Positions 8,377-19,951 are shown, counted from the stretch's first letter. The stretch is 64,000 nucleotides of DNA from Betaproteobacteria bacterium (GCA_016868195.1 VGHQ01000003.1:1-64000), one strand, 5' to 3'. Notes: generated from the sequence alone by a model not told the origin. Translations and numbers: made by a program.

Positions 8377-11031
8377 ATGTCGACTTCATTAAATCATACA
8401 ATTATTTCTAGTGAAGAAATTAGAAATACATTTCTAGATTTTTTTAATAAAAAACAACATCAAGTTGTAGGCTCAAGTTCTTTAGTGCCTGGAGAAGATC
8501 CTACTTTGCTATTTACAAACGCAGGTATGAATCAATTCAAAGACGTGTTTTTAGGTTTTGATAATCGTAACTACTCAAGAGCAGCTTCAAGCCAAAAATG
8601 TGTCAGGGCCGGTGGTAAACATAACGACTTAGAAAATGTGGGCTATACAGCAAGGCATCACACTTTTTTTGAGATGCTTGGAAATTTTAGCTTTGGTGAT
8701 TATTTTAAAAAAGATGCGATTCAGTATGCATGGGAACTCCTCACTGAAATTTACAAAATACCAAAAGAAAGACTTTTAGTTACGGTCTATAGTGAAGATG
8801 AAGAAGCTTATGATATCTGGACAAAATTAATCGGCATTCAGCCTGAAAAAATTATCCGTATCGGAGATAACAAAGGTACCAAATATGCATCAGATAATTT
8901 TTGGATGATGGGAGATACTGGCCCATGCGGTCCATGTACTGAAATTTTCTATGATCATGGAAATCATATACCTGGCGGACCTCCTGGATCTTTAGAAGAA
9001 GATGGAGATCGTTTTATTGAAATTTGGAATATTGTTTTTATGCAATATAACCGTGATGAAAAAGGTATTATGCATGCTTTGCCAAAACCTTCAGTTGATA
9101 CTGGCATGGGTCTTGAAAGAATTAGTGCAGTTCTTCAAGGCGTCCATGCTAATTACGAAACAGATTTATTTGTGCCGCTTATTAAATCGGCAGCAAATAT
9201 AACAAAAACATCAGACATCAATCATCCCTCACTAAAGGTGTTATCAGACCATATACGCGCTTGTACATTTTTAATCTCGGATGGTGTGATTCCAAGCAAT
9301 GAAGGTCGTGGTTATGTTTTAAGAAGAATTATTCGTAGAGCAATAAGACATGGATATAAACTAGGCTGTAGACAACCTTTCTTTTATAAATTAGTTGATG
9401 ATGTTGTGAGCATGCTAGGCAAAGCTTATCCTGATATAAAAAAAAATAAACAAAAAATTGCATTGTCGCTTATGCAAGAAGAAGAGAGGTTCTTCGAAAC
9501 TATTGAAAATGGTATGAATATACTAGAAGAATCTATTCAAGCACTTACACAAAAAAATCTAAAAACTTTTGATGGTCAAATTGCTTTTAAACTACATGAT
9601 ACTTTTGGATTTCCTCTCGATCTCACCGCTGACATTTGTCGAGAGAAGAATATTGTAATTGATCATAAAGGTTTTGATACGGCAATGGAAGCGCAAAAGT
9701 CAATGGCTCGATCTTCTAATAAATTTAAAATGAAAATAAACTTCAACTATAGTGGAAAAACCACAGAATTTAAAGGCTATGAAGTCATTGAGTGCAAAGC
9801 TAAGGTACTAGCTTTATTTAAAGATGATGAATCTAAAACAGAACTTTTCAAAGGTGATTTAGGTGTTGTCATTCTTGATATAACCCCTTTTTATGCAGAA
9901 TCTGGAGGCCAGGTAGGTGACAGAGGCATTATTAAAACTTCAAATAGTCTTTTTAGAGTTGAAGACACACAAAAAATTAAAGCGAAAATTTTTGCACATT
10001 ATGGTGTTGTTGAAACAAACAGTATAAAAGTTTCTGATGAGGTTATAGCATCTGTTGAAAATGACTTAAGAAAAAATATCATGCGCAATCATTCAGCTAC
10101 TCATTTACTTCACAAAGCTTTAAAAAATACTTTAGGGGCTCATGTAGAGCAAAAAGGTTCTCTTGTTGATGGTTCAAAAACGCGCTTTGACTTTTCTCAC
10201 CCTCATGCTTTGAATGCAGATGAAATAAAATCTATCGAAATGTTAGTGAACCAAGAAATATTAAACAATACAGATACCGAAGCACAGACAATGCCCCTAA
10301 AGATTGCTAAGAAAAGTGGTGCAATGATGCTCTTTGGTGAAAAATATTCTGATGAAGTCAGAGTACTTAGTATAGGATCAAGTAAAGAATTATGTGGCGG
10401 AACGCATGTAAAAAGAACGGGTGATATTGGTGCTTTTAAAATTATTTCGGAAATAGGTATTTCTTCTGGTATTCGTCGTATTGAAGCTATAACAGGATTT
10501 AATGTTATTGATTATATGAATGAACATGTTTCAATCATTGATCGCTTAGCGCATGACCTTAGAGTGCCATCCTCTGAACTTTTAAACAAAATTGATCAAA
10601 TTCAAGAGCAAGTGAAAGAGCAAGAAAAAAATATCCAACAATTAAAATCAAAAATTACATCCTCTGAAAGTGGCAATTTATCTAAGAAGGCTATCTCCGT
10701 GGGAGAAATTAAAGTTGTCATGGAAAAATTAGGTGCTTATGATGCAAATGCACTAAGAGAGACCATTGATAAACTTAAATCAGATCTTCAAAGTGCAGTT
10801 ATAATTTTAAGTAGCGTTGATCAAGGCAAAGTTACATTGGCTGTTGGCGTGACACAAGATCTGACGACTAAAATAAAAGCGGGTGAAATTGCAAGTGAAT
10901 TAGCAATTTCAATCGAGGGTAAGGGCGGAGGTAAGTCCGACCTAGCAATGGCTGGTGGATCAAAACCAGAATTACTTGATCAAGCTTTCAATGATTGCTT
11001 AAGTAAAATAAAGAAAATAATTACCAACTAA
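8377..11031 (+). CDS. alaS: Alanine-tRNA ligase
   Basis: Class II synthetase that charges tRNA-Ala and edits mischarged Ser/Gly. The 884 residues show the catalytic core ([44 protein letters not shown]), the editing domain with the zinc residues HSATHLLH and CGGTH, a coiled-coil segment around 730-765 and the C-terminal DHHA1-type glycine-rich [13 protein letters not shown]. Length is standard. It follows recX by 7 bases and precedes lysC by 5, so recA, recX, alaS and lysC are probably cotranscribed. Confidence 0.97.
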   Translation: MSTSLNHTIISSEEIRNTFLDFFNKKQHQVVGSSSLVPGEDPTLLFTNAGMNQFKDVFLGFDNRNYSRAASSQKCVRAGGKHNDLENVGYTARHHTFFEMLGNFSFGDYFKKDAIQYAWELLTEIYKIPKERLLVTVYSEDEEAYDIWTKLIGIQPEKIIRIGDNKGTKYASDNFWMMGDTGPCGPCTEIFYDHGNHIPGGPPGSLEEDGDRFIEIWNIVFMQYNRDEKGIMHALPKPSVDTGMGLERISAVLQGVHANYETDLFVPLIKSAANITKTSDINHPSLKVLSDHIRACTFLISDGVIPSNEGRGYVLRRIIRRAIRHGYKLGCRQPFFYKLVDDVVSMLGKAYPDIKKNKQKIALSLMQEEERFFETIENGMNILEESIQALTQKNLKTFDGQIAFKLHDTFGFPLDLTADICREKNIVIDHKGFDTAMEAQKSMARSSNKFKMKINFNYSGKTTEFKGYEVIECKAKVLALFKDDESKTELFKGDLGVVILDITPFYAESGGQVGDRGIIKTSNSLFRVEDTQKIKAKIFAHYGVVETNSIKVSDEVIASVENDLRKNIMRNHSATHLLHKALKNTLGAHVEQKGSLVDGSKTRFDFSHPHALNADEIKSIEMLVNQEILNNTDTEAQTMPLKIAKKSGAMMLFGEKYSDEVRVLSIGSSKELCGGTHVKRTGDIGAFKIISEIGISSGIRRIEAITGFNVIDYMNEHVSIIDRLAHDLRVPSSELLNKIDQIQEQVKEQEKNIQQLKSKITSSESGNLSKKAISVGEIKVVMEKLGAYDANALRETIDKLKSDLQSAVIILSSVDQGKVTLAVGVTQDLTTKIKAGEIASELAISIEGKGGGKSDLAMAGGSKPELLDQAFNDCLSKIKKIITN

Positions 11032-11036
11032 AATTT

Positions 11037-12260
11037 ATGAGTTTAATTGTACAAAAATATGGCGGCACTTCAGTTGGAACACCAGAAAGAATAAGGGCTG
11101 TTGCAAGGCGTGTAGCTCGATACAAATCGCTTGGTCATCAAGTGGTAGTTGTGGTGTCTGCAATGTCTGGAGAAACTAATCGACTCATTAGTCTAGCCAA
11201 AGAAATTATGGAAGAGCCTGATCCGAGAGAATTAGATGTGATGGTGTCAACAGGAGAACAAGTTAGTATTGGCATGACAGCCCTCGCATTAATAGACCTT
11301 GGGATTAAAGCTAAAAGCTATACCGGCTCCCAAGTAAAAATTCTCACTGATGATACTCACACTAAAGCTAGAATTTTAAAAATTGATCATAATAATATCC
11401 AAGACGATCTAGACAAGGGTTATGTCTTGGTCGTTGCTGGATTTCAAGGCGTTGATGAACGGGGAAATATTACTACACTTGGTCGGGGAGGCTCTGATAC
11501 TACAGGCGTTGCAATAGCAGCTGCACTTAAAGCCGACGAATGTCAAATTTACACAGATGTCGATGGTATATATACAACGGATCCAAGAGTTGTCCCTGAG
11601 GCTAAAAAATTAGATTCAATTACTTTCGAAGAAATGCTTGAAATGGCAAGCCTAGGGTCAAAAGTGCTTCAAACACGATCTGTAGAGTTTGCAGGTAAGT
11701 ATAAAGTTAAGTTAAGAGTGCTATCAAGTTTTGAAGAAGAAGGTGATGGTACTTTAATTACATTTGAGGAAAAAAATAATATGGAACAACCCGTTATTTC
11801 AGGTATTGCTTTTAATCGTGATGAAGCCAAAGTAACTATTCTTGGTGTGCCAAATAAACCAGGAATTGCTTATCAAATACTAGGTCCCATTGCAGATGCT
11901 AATATTGATGTCGACATGATCATTCAAAACGTTGGCGCTGTTGGAATAACAGATTTTACATTTACCGTTAATAAAAATGATTTAAACAAGGCTTTAGCAA
12001 TTCTTAATGAAAAAGTTAAGAGTCATGTGGGTGCTAAAGAGGTAAATGGAAACGATAAAATTGCAAAAATCTCTATCGTAGGGGTTGGAATGCGCTCTCA
12101 TGTTGGCGTTGCAAGTCAAATGTTTAGAATATTGTCAGAGGAGGGTATTAATATCGACAGTATCTCAACAAGCGAAATTAAACTTTCAGTGCTTATAGAT
12201 GAAAAATATCTAGAACTTGCAGTAAGATCTCTTCATAAAGCTTTTGGGCTTGACGTATAA
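11037..12260 (+). CDS. lysC: Aspartate kinase
   Basis: Phosphorylates aspartate, the first step to lysine, threonine, methionine and diaminopimelate; dapA at 31834-32709 acts further down the same route. The 407 residues contain KYGGTSVGTPERI (7-19), GRGGSDTTGVAIAAAL and YTDVDGIYTTDPR in the kinase domain, and two C-terminal ACT repeats (from about residue 265 and 345) that usually bind lysine or threonine as feedback inhibitors. It is a monofunctional kinase with no homoserine dehydrogenase fused. It lies 5 bases after alaS, and tRNA-Ser follows 49 bases later. Confidence 0.96.
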   Translation: MSLIVQKYGGTSVGTPERIRAVARRVARYKSLGHQVVVVVSAMSGETNRLISLAKEIMEEPDPRELDVMVSTGEQVSIGMTALALIDLGIKAKSYTGSQVKILTDDTHTKARILKIDHNNIQDDLDKGYVLVVAGFQGVDERGNITTLGRGGSDTTGVAIAAALKADECQIYTDVDGIYTTDPRVVPEAKKLDSITFEEMLEMASLGSKVLQTRSVEFAGKYKVKLRVLSSFEEEGDGTLITFEEKNNMEQPVISGIAFNRDEAKVTILGVPNKPGIAYQILGPIADANIDVDMIIQNVGAVGITDFTFTVNKNDLNKALAILNEKVKSHVGAKEVNGNDKIAKISIVGVGMRSHVGVASQMFRILSEEGINIDSISTSEIKLSVLIDEKYLELAVRSLHKAFGLDV

Positions 12261-12309
12261 ATTTTAGAAATTGATTTTTAAAGTAATTTAGCGTATTGTT
12301 CGCGCTTCC

Positions 12310-12403
12310 GGAGAGCTGGCCGAGTGGTCGAAGGCACTTCCCTGCTAAGGAAGCATACGGGCTTAAACCTGTATCGAGGGTTCGAATCCCTCGCTCTCCG
12401 CCA
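12310..12403 (+). tRNA. tRNA-Ser (anticodon GCT)
   Basis: The acceptor arms GGAGAGC (12310-12316) and GCTCTCC (12393-12399) pair fully. The discriminator is G and CCA is encoded. The anticodon GCT is at 12344-12346, in a stem TTCCC/GGGAA-type arm. The long variable arm (around 12355-12378) marks it as a class II tRNA, as expected for serine. It reads AGC and AGU codons. Confidence 0.96.
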
Positions 12404-12436
12404 TTATTCTACCCCATTAAGTTATAATGTGACCAC

Positions 12437-12513
12437 GCGCCCGTAGCTCAGTTGGATAGAGTACTTGGCTACGAACCAAGGGGTCAGGAGTTCGAATCTC
12501 TTCGGGCGCGCCA
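12437..12513 (+). tRNA. tRNA-Arg (anticodon ACG)
   Basis: The acceptor arms GCGCCCG and CGGGCGC pair, the discriminator is G and CCA is encoded. The anticodon loop between CTTGG and CCAAG reads CTACGAA, with anticodon ACG at 12471-12473. The A at the wobble position is normally deaminated to inosine by TadA to read CGU, CGC and CGA. It is almost identical to the next tRNA gene. Confidence 0.96.
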
Positions 12514-12542
12514 CTTTTATGTCGATTTTATTTTTTATTTAT

Positions 12543-12619
12543 GCGCCCGTAGCTCAGCTGGATAGAGTACTTGGCTTCGAACCAAGGGGTCAGGAGTTCG
12601 AATCTCTTCGGGCGCGCCA
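12543..12619 (+). tRNA. tRNA-Arg (anticodon TCG), near-copy of the preceding tRNA
   Basis: Same length and structure as the tRNA-Arg at 12437-12513, differing at only two bases: T to C at position 16 (D loop region) and A to T at the first anticodon base, giving TCG at 12577-12579. Encoded CCA ends at 12619. It should read CGA and probably CGG. It looks like a tandem duplicate with a changed anticodon. Confidence 0.95.
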
Positions 12620-12944
12620 ATTAAAGTCTATTTTCAATACTTAGCCACTAAAAAATCTAAGTAAATTATAAAATTAAAAAAAATTTTAAATTGTCATTTT
12701 AGTAAATCTCTCCAACAAGACAATTAGCTCCTAATACTCTTATCGGTCATTTAAAATGATATTACCGAAAACGATGCTGCGATTTTTTTAAAGATTACAA
12801 CTTCACCTTCTATGAGATACTTAAGGTCGTGAATTACTTTTTATAATCTATTTGTAAACCCAAAAAAATATGCTTACAGAAAAAGTATTACGGTAAAGTG
12901 ACTGTGGAATCATTAACAAACAAAGGCTCTAAAAGCGTTAATAG
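12620..12944. other. 325-base gene-free stretch between converging tRNA genes
   Basis: I find no credible gene here. It is AT-rich and has no convincing start with a ribosome site. The only structure I noticed is a short palindrome at 12747-12759 (TCATTT, one base, AAATGA) flanked by CGGT at 12744 and ACCG further on, which could form a weak hairpin. Because tRNA-Arg reads in from the left and tRNA-Lys from the right, this is a place where both transcripts must end, but no strong GC-rich hairpin with a T-run is visible. Confidence 0.6.
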
Positions 12945-13020
12945 TGGTGGGTCGGGCGGGATTCGAACCCACGACCAACGGATTAAAAGTCCGCTGCTCT
13001 ACCGACTGAGCTACCGACCC
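12945..13020 (-). tRNA. tRNA-Lys (anticodon TTT)
   Basis: Read on the minus strand: acceptor arm GGGTCGG (13020 to 13014) pairs with CCGACCC (12955 to 12949), discriminator A at 12948, encoded CCA ending at 12945. The anticodon stem GCGGA/TCCGT-type arm encloses CTTTTAA with anticodon TTT. The T arm is GTGGG-TTCGAAT-CCCGC. It lies 66 bases downstream of ffh on the same strand and might be transcribed with it. Confidence 0.96.
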
Positions 13021-13086
13021 AGACGAAACAAAAACATGGAATTATCCGTTATAGAACCTCAATGGTCAACATTGGTTCATAGAAGA

Positions 13087-14442
13087 TTAAGGTCTAAGGC
13101 CAGGTATTTTGCCAGCCATGCCGCGCATAAGTTTGCCCAAACCACCCTTTGAGAACATTTTCATCATTTTTTGCATGTCTTCAAACTGATTAAGGACGCG
13201 ATTCACATCTTGGACCTGAACACCAGATCCCATTGCAATTCTTTTCTTTCTTGATGCTTTAATCAATTCAGGTTTTCTTCTTTCAAGAGGTGTCATTGAA
13301 CTAATAATGGCTTCAATTTGGCGAAGCGATTTATCGCCATCTTCAGGATTAATTTTAGTTGCAGCGCTTGTAAATTGTGCTGGCATCTTATCCATCAACG
13401 CACTCACACCACCCATTTTCTTCATTTGTCCTATTTGATTTTTAAAGTCCTCTAAATCGAAATTTTTTCCTGTCTTAACTTTTTCAGCTAGCTTCTCTGC
13501 TTCTTTAATATCCAATGTTTTCTGCGCATCTTCGACAAGAGTGACAATGTCTCCCATACCAAGAACTCTGGATGCCATCCTTTCAGGATGAAACGGTTCA
13601 AGGCCATTGATTTTCTCACTTGTACCAATATATTTAATGGGCTTACCTGTAACTTGTCTTACAGATAAAGCGGCACCCCCACGCGTATCACTGTCTAACT
13701 TGGTTAAAATCACACCTGTCAGAGGTAATGCATCACCAAAAGCTTTTGCAGTATTAACAGCATCTTGACCTTGCATAGCATCAACAACAAATAAAGTTTC
13801 AATTGGATTTAATTTTTTATGGAGCGCTTTAATTTCATCCATCATTTCAATGTCAATGCCTAATCGGCCAGCTGTGTCAAAAATTACCACATCAAAAAAA
13901 TGTTTTTTTGCATAATCAATAGTTTCTGATGCAATCTTTATTGGCTTCTGGGATGGATTTGAATCAAAACATTCAATATTTAAGTTTTTAGCAAGTGTTT
14001 TAAGTTGATCAATCGCTGCAGGACGATAAACGTCTGCACTTGCAAGTAGTACCTTTTTCTTTTTTTCAATAAGCAGTTTCGCAAGTTTGGCAGAAGTGGT
14101 TGTTTTGCCTGACCCCTGAAGGCCTGCCATTAAAATAATAGCTGGGGGAGATACATTTAACTCTAAGGAGACATTCTGATCCCCCATGAGAATAGTAAGC
14201 TCATCTTGAACAATTTTAATAATGGCTTGTCCTGGAGATAAGCTTTGTAATACCTCGACACCAAGTGCTTTAGTTTTAACGTGATCTATAAAATCTTTTA
14301 CAACTGCCAAAGCAACGTCTGCTTCAATTAAAGCAATTCTTACTTCGCGCATGGCGTCACTGATATTTTGTTCAGTAAATCTCGCTTGCCCGCGGATCGT
14401 TTTAATGACACTTTGTAATCGGTCTGTTAGATTTTCTAACAT
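13087..14442 (-). CDS. ffh: Signal recognition particle protein Ffh (SRP54)
   Basis: SRP GTPase that binds signal sequences on ribosomes and targets inner-membrane proteins to FtsY and SecYEG. The 451 residues have the N domain, GTPase domain with P-loop GLQGSGKTTTSAKL (107-120), DTAGRLGID and TKLDSDTRGGAAL, and the methionine-rich M domain with MKKMGGVSALMDKMP and a C-terminal MQKMMKMFSKGG stretch. Length is typical. It is divergent from ypjD, as in many proteobacteria. The 4.5S RNA gene was not found in the window. Confidence 0.97.
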   Translation of the reverse strand: MLENLTDRLQSVIKTIRGQARFTEQNISDAMREVRIALIEADVALAVVKDFIDHVKTKALGVEVLQSLSPGQAIIKIVQDELTILMGDQNVSLELNVSPPAIILMAGLQGSGKTTTSAKLAKLLIEKKKKVLLASADVYRPAAIDQLKTLAKNLNIECFDSNPSQKPIKIASETIDYAKKHFFDVVIFDTAGRLGIDIEMMDEIKALHKKLNPIETLFVVDAMQGQDAVNTAKAFGDALPLTGVILTKLDSDTRGGAALSVRQVTGKPIKYIGTSEKINGLEPFHPERMASRVLGMGDIVTLVEDAQKTLDIKEAEKLAEKVKTGKNFDLEDFKNQIGQMKKMGGVSALMDKMPAQFTSAATKINPEDGDKSLRQIEAIISSMTPLERRKPELIKASRKKRIAMGSGVQVQDVNRVLNQFEDMQKMMKMFSKGGLGKLMRGMAGKIPGLRP

Positions 14443-14516
14443 ACATATATCCTGTTTTAAGTTAACTCTTATTTATGTACATGGTATATTAAACTTTTAA
14501 ACAACAATCAAAAAAT

Positions 14517-15320
14517 ATGGAAATTTGGCTACCTATTCTAATCGCTTGTTTTTGCTATCTGACACCAAGTCTATTACTCTTTAAAAACCCAATACCAAAC
14601 AAAAAGCTAATTAATTTTAATGTGTTTCTCATTGCTGTTGGCTTATTGACTCATTTAACAATTCTCAAAGCCAGCATTTCTTTTAGCCCCATTAATCTAA
14701 GCTTTTCCAATGCGCTTATTACAACTTCATTTTTTAGTATTTTGATTTTTTGGGTGATTAATTTTAATAAAAAATTTAACTATCTGCAGCCATTTTTACT
14801 TATCCCTTCAGCATTTCTGTTGATCATACATCCTTTACTTTTATCGAATCACTTCCTAACCAATGATTTATCGCTATTATTTGTGACACATATCGCTATC
14901 GCTTTATTGGCATATAGTCTATTTACCTTCTCAGCATTATTGGCCATATTTATTTTAATTTTTGAGAAAAAATTACATCAGAAAAAGAAAATGGATCTTT
15001 TTTTAATCAGTTCACAGCCTTTAATTGAAATGGAAAATTTCCTCTTTTACATTAATAAATTTGGCTTCATTTTCCTAACCATCACACTTGGTAGTGGCAT
15101 TTTATTTTCAGAGCAAGTTTTTGGAACGCCCCTCCAGTTTAAACATAAAACTGTCTTCTCAATTTTGGCTTGGGTAATTTATGGGCTTCTACTAGCGAGT
15201 AAAAAACTCTATGGTTGGCGCGGAAGAAAATCTATTTACATTTCACTTACCGCTTTTTTATTTTTATTATTGTCTTATCTTGGTAGCAAATTTGTTTTAG
15301 AAATTATTCTGCATAGATAA
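14517..15320 (+). CDS. ypjD: Cytochrome c assembly family membrane protein (YpjD-like)
   Basis: A 267-residue integral membrane protein with about eight hydrophobic segments, of the CcmC/CcsA-like YpjD family. The family's histidines and conserved glycine-rich part are visible in LFVTHIAIALLAYSLF (about residue 120) and LGSGILFSEQVFG (about 193), and the loop WRGRKSIY near residue 240 is typical. The role in E. coli is poorly defined; a link to haem or membrane stress has been suggested for the family. Position next to ffh on the opposite strand is the usual context. It converges on a HAD gene with a 4-base gap. Confidence 0.85.
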   Translation: MEIWLPILIACFCYLTPSLLLFKNPIPNKKLINFNVFLIAVGLLTHLTILKASISFSPINLSFSNALITTSFFSILIFWVINFNKKFNYLQPFLLIPSAFLLIIHPLLLSNHFLTNDLSLLFVTHIAIALLAYSLFTFSALLAIFILIFEKKLHQKKKMDLFLISSQPLIEMENFLFYINKFGFIFLTITLGSGILFSEQVFGTPLQFKHKTVFSILAWVIYGLLLASKKLYGWRGRKSIYISLTAFLFLLLSYLGSKFVLEIILHR

Positions 15321-15324
15321 AACG

Positions 15325-15987
15325 TTATCTTAATGAAATTAGAGGCCAGCCCTTAAATTTCGCATACTCAGTCAAAATATCATCAGAATCAACAGCTATA
15401 GGGTGCGTCACTTTTTGCATTAAAGGCAAATCGTTATGCGAATCGCTATAGAAGTAAGATTTTTTAAAATCAACTAAAGATAAATTTTTATTTTTAAGCC
15501 AAGCTTCGAGACGAGTCACTTTTCCCTCTTTAAAAGAGGGTAATCCTGAAACTTTACCTGTAAACTCACCATCTTTTTCTTCTGGGTCAGTACCAATTAA
15601 ATTTTCAATACCGAATAATTCAGCAATCGGTTTAGTAATAAAACTATTAGTTGCTGTGATCACAATGAGTAAATCACCTTCTTCATGATGCTTTCTGACT
15701 AAAGCATAAGCTTTTTCAGTAATCATAGGCTTAATGACTTCTTCAACATATTTTTTTAAAAGCTGATTAAGGACACTTCTTGGATTTCTGGCGAGAGGTC
15801 TAAATTGAAATTCAACGAAAGCATAAATATCGAGGATACCTGCTCTATAGTCGGCATAAAATTTCTCATTTTTTTCCGCATGAATTTTGTCGTCTAGATA
15901 ACCTTCTTGAATCAAAAATCGACTCCAGTTGTAGTCACTGTCACCAGCCAAAATCGTATTATCTAGATCAAAAAGTGCTAAATTCAA
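15325..15987 (-). CDS. HAD superfamily phosphatase, SerB-like (HAD-IB)
   Basis: A 220-residue haloacid dehalogenase-type phosphatase. Motif I is FDLDNTILAGDSD (residues 6-18) with the nucleophile and acid aspartates, motif II lies in LIVITATN (about 108-115), the motif III lysine in FKEGKV (about 152), and motif IV is YSDSHNDLPLM (about 180-190). The helical cap between motifs I and II fits subclass IB, which includes phosphoserine phosphatase and related small-molecule phosphatases. The substrate cannot be told from sequence. It follows leuA by 8 bases and is probably the last gene of a pssA-leuA-HAD operon. Confidence 0.85.
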   Translation of the reverse strand: MNLALFDLDNTILAGDSDYNWSRFLIQEGYLDDKIHAEKNEKFYADYRAGILDIYAFVEFQFRPLARNPRSVLNQLLKKYVEEVIKPMITEKAYALVRKHHEEGDLLIVITATNSFITKPIAELFGIENLIGTDPEEKDGEFTGKVSGLPSFKEGKVTRLEAWLKNKNLSLVDFKKSYFYSDSHNDLPLMQKVTHPIAVDSDDILTEYAKFKGWPLISLR

Positions 15988-15995
15988 ATTAACGT

Positions 15996-17546
15996 CTAAA
16001 CCTGAGGGTGAGCACGCTCTAGTTTGGAATGGAGTTTGTTTAATCCATTAATATAAGCTTTAGCAGAAGCAATCACAATATCTGTATCAGCGCCTTGGCC
16101 ATTCACGATTCGACCACCCTTTGCTAGTCTCACAGTGACTTCACCTTGTGCGTCTGTTCCACTTGTAATGTTATTCACAGAATAAAGTTGCAGTTCAGAA
16201 CCTGAGTTTGCAATTTTTTCGATTGCTTTAAATGTCGCATCTACAGCACCGCCTCCAGCAGACTCTGCAATAAATTCTTTTCCATTCTCAGAAATTTTAA
16301 TTTCTGCATGAGGCACTGTGCCTGTCTCTGACATTGTTTTTAAGTGAATCAATTTGAAATGCTCTATCCCTTCTGAGGTATATTCTTCACTCATCAGGGC
16401 ATGGAGATCTTCATCAAAAATTTCTGATTTCTTATCGGCTAAATCTTTAAATCTTGCAAATGCTGCATTAACAATATCTTCGGATTGAATATCAATACCT
16501 AGCTCTTGAAGTCTTGTTTTAAAGGCATTACGACCTGATAATTTTCCAAGCGAAATCTTATTTGCACCCCAACCCACATCTTGAGCGTGCATAATTTCAT
16601 AAGTTTCTCTGTGTTTTAAAACACCATCTTGATGAATGCCAGACTCATGAGCAAAAGCATTTGCTCCAACTATCGCTTTGTTAGGTTGAACAGGATAACC
16701 TGTAATTGTTGAAACTAATTTTGAGGTAGGCACAATTTGAGTAGTATCAATACCCGTCGTTAAATTAAATAAATCTTTTCTTGTTCTAACTGCCATGACA
16801 ATTTCTTCTAAACTTGCATTGCCTGCTCTTTCACCCAGACCATTAATAGTGCATTCAACTTGCCTTGCGCCATTCATGACGGCAGCAAGTGAATTTGCTA
16901 CAGCCATCCCAAGATCATTATGACAGTGTGTAGACCATATAACTCTTGAAGCGTTTTCAACTTGATTAATTAATGTTTTCATTCGCTCACCCCAAACTCC
17001 TGGGATCGAATAACCAACAGTATCTGGCACGTTAATAGTTTTAGCGCCCGCTTTAATTACAGCATTAAAAACTTTTACAAGAAAATTAATTTCAGACCGT
17101 ACGGCATCTTCAGCTGAAAACTCTACATCGTCAGTATATTCAAGCGACCATTTCACAGCTTGAACAGCTCGATCTAATACTTCGTCTTCTGACATGCGAA
17201 GTTTATTTTCCATATGAATTTTGCTAGTTGCAATGAATGTATGAATACGTCCTTTTTTTACATGTTTAATAGCTTCGCCAGCTTTGCGAATATCATTTTC
17301 AACGGCGCGCGCTAATGAACAAATAGTTGATTCTTTGATGTTTTTTGCAACAGTACTCACAGACTCAAAGTCCCCTGGGCTTGCTGCCGCAAATCCAGCT
17401 TCAATGACATCCACACCAAGTTTTTCAAGCTGCCTTGCAATACGCAACTTCTCTTCCTGTGTCATAGAAGCGCCGGGGCTTTGTTCTCCATCTCTTAATG
17501 TGGTATCAAATATAATGAGTTTATTATTTTGAATTTCTTGTTGCAT
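15996..17546 (-). CDS. leuA: 2-Isopropylmalate synthase
   Basis: Condenses acetyl-CoA with 2-oxoisovalerate, the first committed step of leucine synthesis. The 516 residues start with an HMGL-like barrel: [16 protein letters not shown] (14-29) with the metal-binding aspartate, and [15 protein letters not shown] with two metal-ligand histidines. GAGANASLEE-type [11 protein letters not shown] follows. The C-terminal 120 residues form the LeuA dimerisation/leucine-binding regulatory domain ([25 protein letters not shown]). The pssA-leuA order is common in betaproteobacteria. No leader peptide rich in leucine codons is visible, because pssA lies directly upstream (10-base gap). Confidence 0.97.
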   Translation of the reverse strand: MQQEIQNNKLIIFDTTLRDGEQSPGASMTQEEKLRIARQLEKLGVDVIEAGFAAASPGDFESVSTVAKNIKESTICSLARAVENDIRKAGEAIKHVKKGRIHTFIATSKIHMENKLRMSEDEVLDRAVQAVKWSLEYTDDVEFSAEDAVRSEINFLVKVFNAVIKAGAKTINVPDTVGYSIPGVWGERMKTLINQVENASRVIWSTHCHNDLGMAVANSLAAVMNGARQVECTINGLGERAGNASLEEIVMAVRTRKDLFNLTTGIDTTQIVPTSKLVSTITGYPVQPNKAIVGANAFAHESGIHQDGVLKHRETYEIMHAQDVGWGANKISLGKLSGRNAFKTRLQELGIDIQSEDIVNAAFARFKDLADKKSEIFDEDLHALMSEEYTSEGIEHFKLIHLKTMSETGTVPHAEIKISENGKEFIAESAGGGAVDATFKAIEKIANSGSELQLYSVNNITSGTDAQGEVTVRLAKGGRIVNGQGADTDIVIASAKAYINGLNKLHSKLERAHPQV

Positions 17547-17556
17547 TTACTGCGCC

Positions 17557-18336
17557 TTATTTTTTAAATTTAAAATGTCTAATTAAATTGAAATAGCCAG
17601 ATAAAAAGTAACAGCCCACTACAATAAAAATAGCTTCTGGTGGACTATAAGAAACCAATACAAATGCCAGTATGACCAATAAAATAGCAAAGAATGGAAC
17701 GCTATTTCTTAGATTGATATCTTTGCCACTGTAAAACCTAATTTCACTTACCATTGAAAGCGCAATTAACATTGTCAATGACCATGAAACCCATTTCATT
17801 TTAATCATATTGAAAAAAATCTCACTCCCACTAAAACCATTTTCATTGGATACCCAAACAAAACTTACAAGCAATGCAGCTGCAGCTGGGCTTGGCAATC
17901 CAAAAAAATATTTTTTTTCATCTTGATCTAATTTGACATTAAAGCGGGCAAGTCTAAATGCTGCACAACAACAATAAACAAAAGCCGCAATCCAACCCAG
18001 TTTTCCCAAAGGCTTTAAAGCCCAAACATACAAAATAAGCGCAGGAGCTACGCCAAATGAAACCATATCAGACAAACTATCGTATTCAGCTCCGAATGCG
18101 CTTTCGGTATGCGTGAGTCTTGCAATCCGACCATCTAATCCATCCATAATAATTGCAATAAAAATAGCAATCGCAGCAAGCTCATATTTACCATTCATAG
18201 CTTGCACAATAGAATAGAATCCAGAAAATAAAGAAGCCGTAGTAATAAAGTTGGGCAGCAAATAAAAAGTGTGCTTACCTATTTTATTTCTTAACAAATC
18301 TTCTTTATTTTTTCCGATGCTTTTAAAGTTTTTCAT
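17557..18336 (-). CDS. pssA: CDP-diacylglycerol-serine O-phosphatidyltransferase
   Basis: Inner-membrane enzyme that makes phosphatidylserine, the precursor of phosphatidylethanolamine. The 259 residues have the CDP-alcohol phosphatidyltransferase signature DGxxAR-x8-GxxxDxxxD, seen as DGLDGRIARL followed by GAEYDSLSD (about residues 65-90), and roughly six to eight membrane segments. It is the Bacillus-type (membrane) PssA, not the E. coli phospholipase D-type. It is the first gene of the pssA-leuA-HAD group and is divergent from tgt. Confidence 0.95.
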   Translation of the reverse strand: MKNFKSIGKNKEDLLRNKIGKHTFYLLPNFITTASLFSGFYSIVQAMNGKYELAAIAIFIAIIMDGLDGRIARLTHTESAFGAEYDSLSDMVSFGVAPALILYVWALKPLGKLGWIAAFVYCCCAAFRLARFNVKLDQDEKKYFFGLPSPAAAALLVSFVWVSNENGFSGSEIFFNMIKMKWVSWSLTMLIALSMVSEIRFYSGKDINLRNSVPFFAILLVILAFVLVSYSPPEAIFIVVGCYFLSGYFNLIRHFKFKK

Positions 18337-18429
18337 GTGTCATTATCAAGTGAAAACTTATTCTTTAAGTATAACAAAGCTTTATCGATTTCATTAATTC
18401 TAATTTATACTCATGGACTTGCTGCGTAA

Positions 18430-19554
<1,125 letters not shown>

Positions 19555-19608
19555 ATGCTTGCTGTGTTAAAATTAACCTTTAAAATTAATTACCTGTAGG
19601 AAATATAA

Positions 19609-19923
19609 ATGCTTATAAGTTTCGCATATGCCGCTGATACCCCTCCCACCGATTTGATGAGTTTTTTACCATTTATCATTATTTTTGTACTTTTTTACTT
19701 TATGTTAATTCGTCCACAAATGAAACAAGCGAAAGCGCATAAGCTCATGATTGAATCACTAAAAAAAGATGATGAAGTTGTCACCAATGGAGGTGTGCTT
19801 GGTAAGGTAATTAATATCAAAGATCAATTTGCTACACTAGAAATTGCGGCTGGAACTCATATTCATATTCAAAAGCAATCCATTCAAACCTTAATGCCTA
19901 AGGGCACCATAAAATCTATTTAA
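19609..19923 (+). CDS. yajC: Sec translocon accessory protein YajC
   Basis: Small (104 residues) inner-membrane partner of SecDF in the Sec translocon. It has one strong transmembrane segment (about residues 19-36) followed by the family block IRPQMKQAKAHKLMIESLKKDDEVVTNGG and a small beta-rich cytoplasmic tail. AGGA lies upstream of the ATG. Context tgt-yajC-secD-secF is diagnostic. Confidence 0.96.
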   Translation: MLISFAYAADTPPTDLMSFLPFIIIFVLFYFMLIRPQMKQAKAHKLMIESLKKDDEVVTNGGVLGKVINIKDQFATLEIAAGTHIHIQKQSIQTLMPKGTIKSI

Positions 19924-19951
19924 TTTCTGAATTGACGGCTTAAGTTTAATA

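Noticed and set aside
12741-12770. Possible terminator in the gap between converging tRNAs
   Set aside because: The hairpin is AT-rich and weak and has no T-run.
12898-13152. 84-residue frame on the plus strand
   Set aside because: It runs across the tRNA-Lys gene in antisense; the GGIRTHDQRIKS-type text is the usual false translation of a tRNA complement, and the frame also runs into the end of ffh.
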